Assembly: GCA_949948825.1 (NCBI GenBank)
Contig: CATLIJ010000193.1
Coordinates: forward strand, 1-5,446
Length of the DNA: 5,446 nt
DNA from: an uncultured Clostridiaceae bacterium
GTDB taxonomy: Bacteria > Bacillota > Clostridia > Lachnospirales > Lachnospiraceae
Reading direction: 5' to 3'
The notes below the pieces were generated by a model, which saw nothing but the letters and a program-made list of their open reading frames with translations, did no database searches and had not been told where the DNA came from. Positions 1-5,187 of this stretch are shown here, one piece after another. Positions within the stretch are counted from its first letter, which is position 1. The number at the start of each line of letters is the position of its first letter. A program made the position numbers and the translations under genes.

Positions 1-120
1 CGGAAGCAGAAAGGCATCCACCATTCCTGCTCCTGTGACAAACTGCCACAGGAGAAGAATTACAACAACCGCAGAGCAGGACCAAAGCTTACTGGTGATG
101 CTTGGTAACTTTTTTGTCAA
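1..120 (-). CDS. ABC transporter permease, ThiX/SsuC-like, N-terminal 40 codons (runs off left edge)
   Basis: This is the beginning of an integral membrane permease of a binding-protein-dependent ABC importer. The visible 40 residues are a short basic cytoplasmic start (TKKLPSITSK), one hydrophobic helix (SAVVVILLLWQFV, about residues 16-28), and a GMVDAFLLP segment resembling the WQ...FLLPSP opening of SsuC/TauC/ThiX-type permeases. No ATG precedes the helix. The best start is TTG at 118-120, with GGAAGGAG (133-140) 12 bases upstream; an in-frame TGA at 124-126 closes the frame just above it. The start lies 32 bases inside the thiamine-binding protein gene, which suggests translational coupling. 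From the TPP riboswitch and the neighbour, thiamine or a pyrimidine precursor is the likely substrate. The transmembrane and ATPase-coupling regions are outside the window, so the family call rests on the N-terminus and context. Confidence 0.78.
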   Translation of the reverse strand, partial: MTKKLPSITSKLWSCSAVVVILLLWQFVTGAGMVDAFLLP

Positions 121-385
121 TGGTCAGCACATCTCCTTCCGGGCGGTAAGTCACCTTAATATAAGCTGCCACTGAAGGAGCGCCTGCGCGGATGGCAATA
201 TGCTGGCATTCCTTTACAATGTCCATCAGCTCATCATAATCTCCTTCAATGGCGGTCTCAAAAGGCCCCACATAACAGTTTAATCCTGTGCTCTTAATAT
301 AGGCAATGACCTCATCCACCACACGGATCAGTTCCTCATCATCAGCTGCCTCTGGCAATGACTGAATTGCTACGCTTGCGTTCAT
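89..385 (-). CDS. MTH1187/YkoF-family thiamine-binding protein
   Basis: A 98-residue protein of the small thiamine-binding family (Pfam Thiamine_BP, formerly DUF77). Family members are cytoplasmic ferredoxin-like-fold oligomers that bind thiamine and are often encoded with thiamine or hydroxymethylpyrimidine transporters. Family hallmarks are visible: an opening strand (ASVAIQSLP), a helix with VDEVIAYIKSTGL (about 23-35), the motif VGPFETAIEGDYDELMDIV (about 39-57), and a closing strand with AAYIKVTYRP plus a C-terminal lysine-rich tail. Length is typical for single-domain members and about half that of the duplicated B. subtilis YkoF. The ATG at 383-385 is preceded by AAAGGAG (392-398) at 6 bases, a near-ideal site. 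It is the first gene of the riboswitch-controlled operon and overlaps the downstream permease. It may bind or sense thiamine for the transporter, but its exact role in such operons is unsettled. Confidence 0.9.
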   Translation of the reverse strand: MNASVAIQSLPEAADDEELIRVVDEVIAYIKSTGLNCYVGPFETAIEGDYDELMDIVKECQHIAIRAGAPSVAAYIKVTYRPEGDVLTIDKKVTKHHQ

Positions 386-434
386 AAATAACTCCTTTCT
401 TTCTGGCTGGCGTGGGGCTGAGCATAATAAAGAA

Positions 435-544
435 TCCGGCTCGCCGGACTCTCGCGCCGAAGCGCGGCTGCGGCGGCAGCCATCTTCCTTTGCGCATAGT
501 GCGCATCCCCTGGAGGGTTTTGCTCTATAGGACGCATTTTCCTA
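435..544 (-). other. Tandem hairpin array in the 5' leader of the thiamine operon
   Basis: A GC-rich 110-base stretch between the riboswitch terminator and the first gene folds as consecutive short hairpins, in minus-strand order: TAGGA/TCCTA (540-544 with 528-532), a weak CCC/GGG (515-517 with 507-509), TGCGCA/TGCGCA (500-505 with 491-496, 3-base loop), GGCTGC/GCAGCC (476-481 with 466-471), CGCGC-UUCG-GCGCG (462-466 with 453-457, a stable UUCG tetraloop sharing base 466 with its neighbour), and TCCGG-CGAG-CCGGA (444-448 with 435-439). All are seen directly in the sequence. No uridine run follows, so none is an obvious terminator. It could be an interspersed palindromic repeat that landed in the leader, an RNA stabiliser or processing site, or a small structured RNA. 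I do not recognise a named family. Confidence 0.6.
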
Positions 545-551
545 ATAAAGT

Positions 552-581
552 AAAAAAATCCGCCTGGTTCCTCCAGGCGGA
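552..581 (-). terminator. Riboswitch expression-platform terminator
   Basis: Read on the minus strand, TCCGCCTGG (573-581) and CCAGGCGGA (559-567) form a perfect 9-bp GC-rich stem with a 5-base loop, followed at once by seven uridines (552-558). This is a textbook intrinsic terminator. It lies about 80 bases downstream of the TPP aptamer and before the first gene, so it is the likely off-switch: TPP binding favours the terminator, and TPP absence favours an alternative pairing. The aptamer 3' strand contains CCAGCG (668-673), which resembles the terminator's own 3' arm and could capture its 5' arm; that antiterminator pairing is only an inference. Confidence 0.92.
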
Positions 582-659
582 CTGCTGTTTTCTCTATCAC
601 AAGCCAGATGCCCATACAAACATGGCCCTTGACTCATTCCTTGCGAAAATAAAGAAATC

Positions 660-752
660 TTTTCCTACGCTGGCATTATCCAGATCAGGTTCCAGGGTTT
701 AAAATAAATCCTATTTTATCTCAGCCGGACATACACTCCAGCACCCCTTTTT
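660..752 (-). ncRNA. TPP riboswitch (THI element) aptamer
   Basis: The minus strand carries the conserved thiamine pyrophosphate aptamer in order: GGGGTGC (741-747), CTGAGAT (718-724), AACCC (695-699), GAACCTGATCTGG, and GGATAATGCCAGCGTAGG ending at 664. Pairings seen: P2 GGGT/ACCC, P3 GCTGGA/TCCGGC (737-742 with 724-729), an AT-only 7-bp P3a (712-718 with 700-706), and CTGG...CCAG (680-683 with 670-673). P1 is A/U-only and not clearly resolved. The pyrimidine-sensing (CTGAGAT) and pyrophosphate-sensing (CCTGATCTGG...GCGTAGG) strands both match consensus, so it should bind TPP. The downstream terminator indicates transcriptional repression of the thiamine-binding protein and transporter genes when TPP is plentiful. 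Confidence 0.96.
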
Positions 753-765
753 GTTGTCGTTTTTT

Positions 766-794
766 ACTCTATCACAATTCAGCAGAGAAGTCAA
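766..794 (-). promoter_or_regulatory. Sigma-A-type promoter of the thiamine operon
   Basis: On the minus strand TTGACT (789-794) and TAGAGT (766-771) are separated by exactly 17 bases, and a TG one base before the -10 makes it an extended -10. Transcription would begin near 759, just ahead of the riboswitch aptamer, giving a leader of about 375 bases. It is back to back with the RidA promoter, whose -35 box begins about 20 bases away. Confidence 0.75.
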
Positions 795-814
795 CCGGAT
801 TCTTCCGCAAAACC

Positions 815-843
815 TTGACATTTCAGAACTTTTCTGCTTTAAT
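815..843 (+). promoter_or_regulatory. Sigma-A-type promoter of the RidA gene
   Basis: A perfect -35 box TTGACA (815-820), a 17-base spacer and TTTAAT (838-843, five of six consensus bases) form a strong promoter. Transcription should begin near 850, leaving a leader of about 45 bases with no obvious regulatory structure. This suggests steady expression independent of the TPP switch. Confidence 0.82.
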
Positions 844-894
844 TCTTATAGACATAAAAACCATCATTTTTGAAAAGGAAAGGATAAAGCAGAC

Positions 895-1269
895 ATGAAT
901 GTACTGGAAACCACAAAAGCCCCCGGCGCTATCGGCCCCTACTCTCAGGGATATGAAGTAAACGGAATTGTATATACCTCCGGACAGATTCCGGTGAATC
1001 CGGAAAATGGACAGGTGCCGGAAGGCATCGCCGCACAGGCAGAGCAGAGCTGTAAAAATGTAGGAGCCATTTTGGAGGCAGCTGGAACTGGCTTTGAAAA
1101 TGTCTTTAAGACCACCTGCTTTCTGGCGGATATGGCTGATTTTGCAGCATTTAACCAGGTATATGCCACCTACTTTACCTCCAAGCCAGCCAGAAGCTGT
1201 GTTGCAGTAAAAAGCCTTCCAAAAGATGTGCTGTGCGAAATCGAAGCCATTGCAGTTAAAAATTCATAA
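895..1269 (+). CDS. ridA: RidA family enamine/imine deaminase
   Basis: A 124-residue member of the RidA (YjgF/YER057c/UK114) family, cytoplasmic trimers that hydrolyse reactive 2-aminoacrylate and other enamine/imine intermediates from PLP enzymes such as threonine/serine dehydratase to 2-oxo acids and ammonia. It resembles E. coli RidA along its whole length: APGAIGPYSQG (residues 9-19), TSGQIPVNPENG (28-39), and PARSCVAVKSLPKDVLCEIEAIAV (98-121). The residues matching E. coli Tyr17, Arg105, Cys107 and Glu120 are present as Tyr16, Arg100, Cys102 and Glu115, so the archetypal active RidA subgroup is likely. The ATG at 895 is preceded by AAGGA (880-884) at 10 bases, within a purine-rich AGGAAAGGA. 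It is monocistronic, with its own promoter upstream and a strong hairpin terminator after it. Nothing appears truncated. Confidence 0.95.
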   Translation: MNVLETTKAPGAIGPYSQGYEVNGIVYTSGQIPVNPENGQVPEGIAAQAEQSCKNVGAILEAAGTGFENVFKTTCFLADMADFAAFNQVYATYFTSKPARSCVAVKSLPKDVLCEIEAIAVKNS

Positions 1270-1323
1270 AAAGCTGTCTGGAATTGGTTATCATTTCAAC
1301 CGGCATCCGTCATATTCATAAGC

Positions 1324-1380
1324 AAAAGCAGTCTTTGTGAAAAGCCAAGCGGCATACTCACAAAGGCTGCTTTTCTTCTT
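1324..1380 (+). terminator. Intrinsic terminator between convergent ridA and sulfatase-like genes
   Basis: AAAAGCAGTCTTTGTGA (1324-1340) pairs with TCACAAAGGCTGCTTTT (1358-1374) over 17 positions with one U-G wobble; the 17-base loop can form an inner GCC/GGC pair. A T-rich tract (TTTTCTTCTTTTC) follows on the plus strand. The arms end in AAAA and TTTT, so it can also end minus-strand transcripts of the convergent gene. There, however, the wobble becomes an A-C mismatch, so it is best matched to ridA. Confidence 0.85.
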
Positions 1381-1397
1381 TTCATTACCATTCAGAC

Positions 1398-2678
1398 TCA
1401 GTCAAGCTTCTTTGCGCCTGCAATCAGATAATGTCTACCGTTAGCAGACGCCACCTGCCTTGCCCTTCCAAGGAGCGCTTTCTTTTTCAGCTCCGTCCAG
1501 AGCCTTCTGCTCTCTCCGTCCGGCTGCTCTTTTTTTGTATGCTCCCAATCCACCAGCTCCAAAAGCTGCAGAGCCATCTGATACTGTTCCATCTCCACAC
1601 AGGATTGAATCTTCTCCTCCAGCTTTTCCCTTCCAATCAGTTCCCGCAGCACTGCCTGATATTCCCTGTCGCTTACCGGAAACAAATTCACCGGATTTCC
1701 GTCAAACCATCCCACATACCCGCAGTAAATGCCCTTCACAGACCACTCCACTGTGCCGTAAAACTCTCCCAAATAATCCTTTTCCAAATATTTTTGAGGA
1801 AGCTTCACCCGCTCTGCGGTCTCACTCATGGACATTCCCTGGTTCATGCATTCCAATGTATTCAAAAGAACATATTCAATGGCATCCCGGAAGGTTCCCA
1901 CCTGGTCCAATATCCTTTCTCTTCCAAACAGCGGCTTTGTATGTCCGGGAAGCAGGACCTCTGCCTCATAGGAAAGAATCAATCCCAGAGAATCAATCCA
2001 CGTGGCAATATCCCGGTACTGAGTTCCCCGGATGGCATACAGATTCGGCCAGCATCCATAGTAATTATCTCCGGTACAGATTACCTTGTCATCCTCCAGC
2101 CAGATAAAAATCTGATCATCTGTCTCTCCCGCTGCCCTTACCATCTTAAGCCGGACTCCGTCAATGACCCGTTCCACTTCCTTCTCCTGGTAAATCGTAG
2201 TGGGAGCCATAATATCCGGAGCGCCTTTTCCCACAGCTCTTCCTTCCCGGATGCCGATTCCCTCGCTGATGCACTCTTCATCCGTCAGGTCATAGCCAAA
2301 CTGGTCCCCTCCCCTTTGAATTAAAATCTTCTGCAGACGGTCATAATATTTCATCATCTCATTTTCAGGAGCAAAGGCAATGACCTCCTTTACGGTATCC
2401 CGGAAAACGCCTGCCCCGCCCCGGTGGTCCGGATGTCCATGAGTATAGATAATCGTCTCCACCGGCTTGTCCGTAATCTCCTGCAAATCTTTTTTCAGAT
2501 CCTCTGCATAACCCGGACTGTCCAATGCATCCACCAAAATAACAGAGGTATCTCCTATAATGGCAATGGAATTGCTGATTCCATAAGCCAGAAAATGATA
2601 AATATGGTCATTGACCTTTGTCAGGGTCTTCTGATAATTTGCTTCTGTAAATGCCTTTAATCTCTGTTCTCCTGTCAT
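1398..2678 (-). CDS. MBL-fold metallohydrolase, alkylsulfatase-like, with dimerization domain
   Basis: A 426-residue metallo-beta-lactamase-fold hydrolase related to SdsA1/YjcS alkylsulfatases, which cleave alkyl sulfate esters at a binuclear zinc site. The zinc motif is THGHPDH (79-85: His80, His82, Asp84, His85). Further likely ligands are Glu175 (AAGETDDQ), Asp194 (CTGDNYYG) and His236 (LLPGHTKP). NLYAIRG (202-208) and EFYGTVEWSVKGIYCGYVGWFDGNP (from 305) match the family's catalytic region and alkylsulfatase dimerization domain. The C-terminal SCP2-like domain of the roughly 650-residue enzymes is absent, and no signal peptide is seen, so it should be cytoplasmic. The start chosen is the ATG at 2676-2678 with GGAGG (2687-2691) 8 bases upstream. 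The frame stays open to 2834, but that extension crosses the promoter and has no binding site. The substrate is unproven; other sulfate or phosphate esters are possible. Confidence 0.87.
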   Translation of the reverse strand: MTGEQRLKAFTEANYQKTLTKVNDHIYHFLAYGISNSIAIIGDTSVILVDALDSPGYAEDLKKDLQEITDKPVETIIYTHGHPDHRGGAGVFRDTVKEVIAFAPENEMMKYYDRLQKILIQRGGDQFGYDLTDEECISEGIGIREGRAVGKGAPDIMAPTTIYQEKEVERVIDGVRLKMVRAAGETDDQIFIWLEDDKVICTGDNYYGCWPNLYAIRGTQYRDIATWIDSLGLILSYEAEVLLPGHTKPLFGRERILDQVGTFRDAIEYVLLNTLECMNQGMSMSETAERVKLPQKYLEKDYLGEFYGTVEWSVKGIYCGYVGWFDGNPVNLFPVSDREYQAVLRELIGREKLEEKIQSCVEMEQYQMALQLLELVDWEHTKKEQPDGESRRLWTELKKKALLGRARQVASANGRHYLIAGAKKLD

Positions 2679-2706
2679 CTTCCCATCCTCCATGGATTTT
2701 ATTTTT

Positions 2707-2735
2707 ATTATATACTTGCAGCAGTCAGGATTCAA
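2707..2735 (-). promoter_or_regulatory. Promoter of the sulfatase-like gene
   Basis: On the minus strand TTGAAT (2730-2735), a 17-base spacer and a perfect TATAAT (2707-2712) form a sigma-A-type promoter. Transcription should start near 2700, 22 bases before the ATG at 2678. This rules out upstream in-frame starts at 2834 and makes the one at 2693 very unlikely. Confidence 0.78.
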
Positions 2736-2778
2736 GGAAAAAATATCACTTTTGTCTGTCTTATATCCTTGCACCCTC

Positions 2779-2807
2779 TTGTTTTTCTGCCCCTCCGCTG
2801 GTATAAT
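2779..2807 (+). promoter_or_regulatory. Extended -10 promoter of the chemoreceptor gene
   Basis: TGGTATAAT (2799-2807) is a perfect -10 box with an extended TG. The matching -35 position (2779-2784, TTGTTT, 17-base spacing) is weak. Transcription would begin near 2814, leaving a leader of about 84 bases that ends in a very purine-rich tract. No motility sigma (TAAA...CCGATA) pattern was seen, so housekeeping sigma control is the better guess. Confidence 0.6.
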
Positions 2808-2897
2808 TATAGTATTACCGTATTGATTTTCCATCTGGAATGGCAGGAAGAGAAAGCGGAAGAGGAACGAAAGAAAGAGGATAAAGGAGATGTGAGT

Positions 2898-4904
2898 ATG
2901 AAAACAAAAAATGATGCTGCCGCCATGGCTGGCGCATCCCGGCGAGGCATTGGAATTACAGGAAAGCTGGCTTCCTCCATTGTTGTCAGTGTTGTGATTG
3001 CTGTGGCGATTCTGCTTGCAGTAGTCTATTTCCAGATGTCACGGGCACTGCTCGACAAAAGCGAAAATCTGCTGAAAACCACCACAGAGCGGACGCTTCA
3101 GGAGACAAGAGCCTGGATGAACAGCACTTTAACCATGCTGGAGACACAGCGGGATACCATTGAGTACGAGGATATGGATGTAACCGCCATGAAGGACTAT
3201 ATCCGGCATACAGCCAATCAGAATGAGGCCTATCCTGCCGGACTCTATGTGGCGCTTACAGATGGCTCTCTGCACCATTCCTCCTTTGTGGCAGGCTCTG
3301 ATTATGACCCTACGGTAAAGGTCTGGTATAAGAAGGGTTTACAGTCAGACACATTTGTTTTAAGCGATGCCTATTTTGACGAAGACAGCCAGTCTTATGT
3401 GGTAGGCGCCTCCTGTGTTCTGAAAAACCAAAATGGTCAGGTACGGGGGGTGGCTGCTGCGGACGTGTATCTGGACTCTATCTCAAGAATTGTGAGCGAA
3501 ATCCAGATTGAGGACACCGGCGGAATCTTTCTGGTGGATACTTTGACCAATACGATCATTGGACACCGGGACCAGAATCTTACCGGACAGAATCTCGGCC
3601 AGATGACAGACGGCATGTACACATATGCCAACCAGCAGATCCGCGAGGGAAAAACCGGTCTTTCTCTTTATGGGAATACCTACATCCAGGTAGAAAATGT
3701 TCCTGGCAGCAGCTGGGCAGCAGTAGCCTATGTATCCCGGGACGAAGTTTTACAGGAATTAAAACAACTGACCATCAGTATGCTGGCTGTGGCAATTTTT
3801 GCCGTGCTGCTGCTGATTCTTCTTGTTATAATCCAGGTCCGGCGCGTCATTGGCCGTCCGATTCGGGAACTGAGTCTGGTTGCTACCCGGATTGCCGGAG
3901 GAGAACTGGACCAGACCATCCATTATCAGTCCGGAGATGAACTTGGAGTGCTGGCCCATAACTTTAACCAGGTCACGCTCCGTCTGAGGGATTATGTGGA
4001 TTATATTCAGGAAATTTCTGAAAAGCTGCGGGAAATCGCCACAGGTAATCTTACCTTCACCCTGGAGCACCAGTATACCGGCGAGTTTGAAAAGATCAAA
4101 GCAGCTCTGGACGAAATCTCCTATGCCCTGAACAATACCATGGGTCAGCTGCGTGCCGCCTCCAGAGATGTAGCTGCCGGAGCCCAGCAGGTGTCCAACG
4201 GAGCCATGACCTTGTCCCAGGGTTCTACAGAACAGGCGTCTGAGGTTGAGACATTAGCCGGACATATTGGCGCTGTGTCGGAAAGTGTACATAAAGTGGC
4301 GCAGGGCGCACAGCAAGCCAGCAGCATCTCCCAGGAGGTAAAGCAGGGACTTTTGTCCAGCAATGACAAAATGCGGAATATGACAGAAGTAATCCAGCGA
4401 ATCAGTGATAAATCCACGGAGATCCATAAGATCGTGAAAACCATTGAAGATATTGCTTTCCAGACCAATATTCTGGCTCTGAATGCGGCTGTGGAAGCAG
4501 CCAGAGCAGGGAGTGCCGGAAAGGGCTTTGCAGTGGTTGCAGATGAGGTCCGCGCTCTGGCCGGCAAATCCTCAGCAGCAGCGCAGGAAACTACAATTTT
4601 ATTAGGCCAGACCGTAGAATCCATGAATGACGGCGTCCGTGCGGCACAGGATACAGCGGATTCCATGATGAAGGTAGTGGCTCAGGCAGACGAGATGAGT
4701 CATCTCATTGACGGAATTGCGGAATACACCAAAGAGCAGGATGCCAATACAACAGACATCACCCGGGGAATCGAGCAGATCTCCACAGTGGTCCAGACCA
4801 ATGTGGCCACAGCAGAAGGAAGCGCTGCAGCCAGCGAAGAGCTGTCTGGTCAGGCTGTCATGCTGCGGGAGCTGGTGGCAAGGTTCCGGCTGCGGGAACA
4901 GTAA
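2898..4904 (+). CDS. Methyl-accepting chemotaxis protein with double Cache sensor
   Basis: A 668-residue transmembrane chemoreceptor that would control a CheA/CheW array. Order: short cytoplasmic start, TM1 (about 24-46), extracellular dCache_1-type sensor (about 50-285), TM2 (about 291-314), HAMP (about 314-367), a second HAMP-like segment (about 368-415, with IATGNL and EYTGEF-like pattern), then the coiled-coil signalling domain. Its hairpin tip is unmistakable: IEDIAFQTNILALNAAVEAARAG (516-538), then GKGFAVVADEVRALA. The sensor has Tyr136, Lys141, Trp143, Tyr144, Tyr159 and Asp189 spaced like the amino-acid-binding dCache motif, with Lys where Arg is usual, so an amino acid or related ligand is inferred. 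The C-terminus (VARFRLREQ) has no NWETF-like CheR tether. The ATG at 2898 has AAGGAG (2884-2889) 8 bases upstream; the open frame back to 2769 lacks a binding site and crosses the promoter. It is divergent from the sulfatase-like gene. Confidence 0.95.
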   Translation: MKTKNDAAAMAGASRRGIGITGKLASSIVVSVVIAVAILLAVVYFQMSRALLDKSENLLKTTTERTLQETRAWMNSTLTMLETQRDTIEYEDMDVTAMKDYIRHTANQNEAYPAGLYVALTDGSLHHSSFVAGSDYDPTVKVWYKKGLQSDTFVLSDAYFDEDSQSYVVGASCVLKNQNGQVRGVAAADVYLDSISRIVSEIQIEDTGGIFLVDTLTNTIIGHRDQNLTGQNLGQMTDGMYTYANQQIREGKTGLSLYGNTYIQVENVPGSSWAAVAYVSRDEVLQELKQLTISMLAVAIFAVLLLILLVIIQVRRVIGRPIRELSLVATRIAGGELDQTIHYQSGDELGVLAHNFNQVTLRLRDYVDYIQEISEKLREIATGNLTFTLEHQYTGEFEKIKAALDEISYALNNTMGQLRAASRDVAAGAQQVSNGAMTLSQGSTEQASEVETLAGHIGAVSESVHKVAQGAQQASSISQEVKQGLLSSNDKMRNMTEVIQRISDKSTEIHKIVKTIEDIAFQTNILALNAAVEAARAGSAGKGFAVVADEVRALAGKSSAAAQETTILLGQTVESMNDGVRAAQDTADSMMKVVAQADEMSHLIDGIAEYTKEQDANTTDITRGIEQISTVVQTNVATAEGSAAASEELSGQAVMLRELVARFRLREQ

Positions 4905-4960
4905 TATTTTCGTTATCGTTCCATGGGATAATGTCAGTTAGTTAACCAATTGAAGAAAGC

Positions 4961-5009
4961 TAACAGGAGAAGTATGAATGTTATTTCTCATACTTCTCCT
5001 GTTAATTTT
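4961..5009 (+). terminator. Long perfect hairpin, probable terminator between convergent genes
   Basis: TAACAGGAGAAGTATGA (4961-4977) and TCATACTTCTCCTGTTA (4988-5004) form a flawless 17-bp stem with a 10-base loop, 57 bases after the chemoreceptor stop codon. The following tract ATTTTCT is a modest uridine run. On the minus strand the tract is GCTTTCTTC, also weak. It probably terminates the chemoreceptor transcript and may act on the convergent HAD phosphatase transcript. The stem is unusual in containing an AGGAG and an ATG. Confidence 0.7.
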
Positions 5010-5187
5010 CTGTCACATCTTAACTGAATAACTTTGGTTCATGGGTGGTGAATCAACCTCTTCTTTTGTCAGTAATCTTTCCTTGCTTCATCCTCGCCTC
5101 ATTCTGTACTCTGTCTCCTCTTATAACGCTCCCCAGCTTTCCCGAAAGCTCACCCCTGCTCAGCCCCGCCCTTGACCAGTGAAACAG
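5010..5187. other. Intergenic spacer, pyrimidine-rich on plus strand
   Basis: This spacer lies between the hairpin after the chemoreceptor and the end of the HAD gene. From about 5057 to 5175 the plus strand is rich in C and T. One small inverted repeat, AGCTTTC/GAAAGCT (5135-5141 with 5144-5150), has no uridine run on either side. I see no convincing gene, promoter or RNA here. Confidence 0.5.

Noticed and set aside
382..615. 77-codon minus-strand frame in the thiamine operon leader
   Set aside because: Its start has no convincing ribosome binding site, it runs through the riboswitch terminator, and its alanine/arginine-rich middle is a by-product of the hairpins. The shorter version and its ATGA overlap are kept as a finding only.
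412..702. 96-codon plus-strand frame
   Set aside because: It is antisense to the riboswitch aptamer, terminator and hairpin array and shows no family resemblance.
1431..2324. 297- and 215-codon plus-strand frames opposite the sulfatase-like gene
   Set aside because: They are antisense to a gene with clear zinc and dimerization motifs; their Pro/Ser/Leu-rich composition is typical of shadow frames.
2679..2834. 52-residue N-terminal extension of the sulfatase-like protein
   Set aside because: It would span the TATAAT box and start upstream of the transcription start; the ATG at 2678 has a GGAGG at ideal spacing.
2840..2884. 14-codon upstream frame in the chemoreceptor leader
   Set aside because: The ATG has no ribosome binding site and the product (Gly/Arg/Glu-rich) merely reflects the purine tract.
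2769..2897. 43-residue N-terminal extension of the chemoreceptor
   Set aside because: It covers the promoter and purine-rich leader; the ATG at 2898 has AAGGAG 8 bases upstream, and the short basic start before TM1 is normal.
4145..4666. 173-codon minus-strand frame within the chemoreceptor signalling domain
   Set aside because: It is antisense to the most conserved part of the receptor; its Ala/Ser-rich makeup is a shadow of that coding sequence.
5135..5150. Small inverted repeat AGCTTTC/GAAAGCT as a terminator of the HAD gene
   Set aside because: The stem is 6-7 bp with almost no loop and no uridine run follows on either strand.
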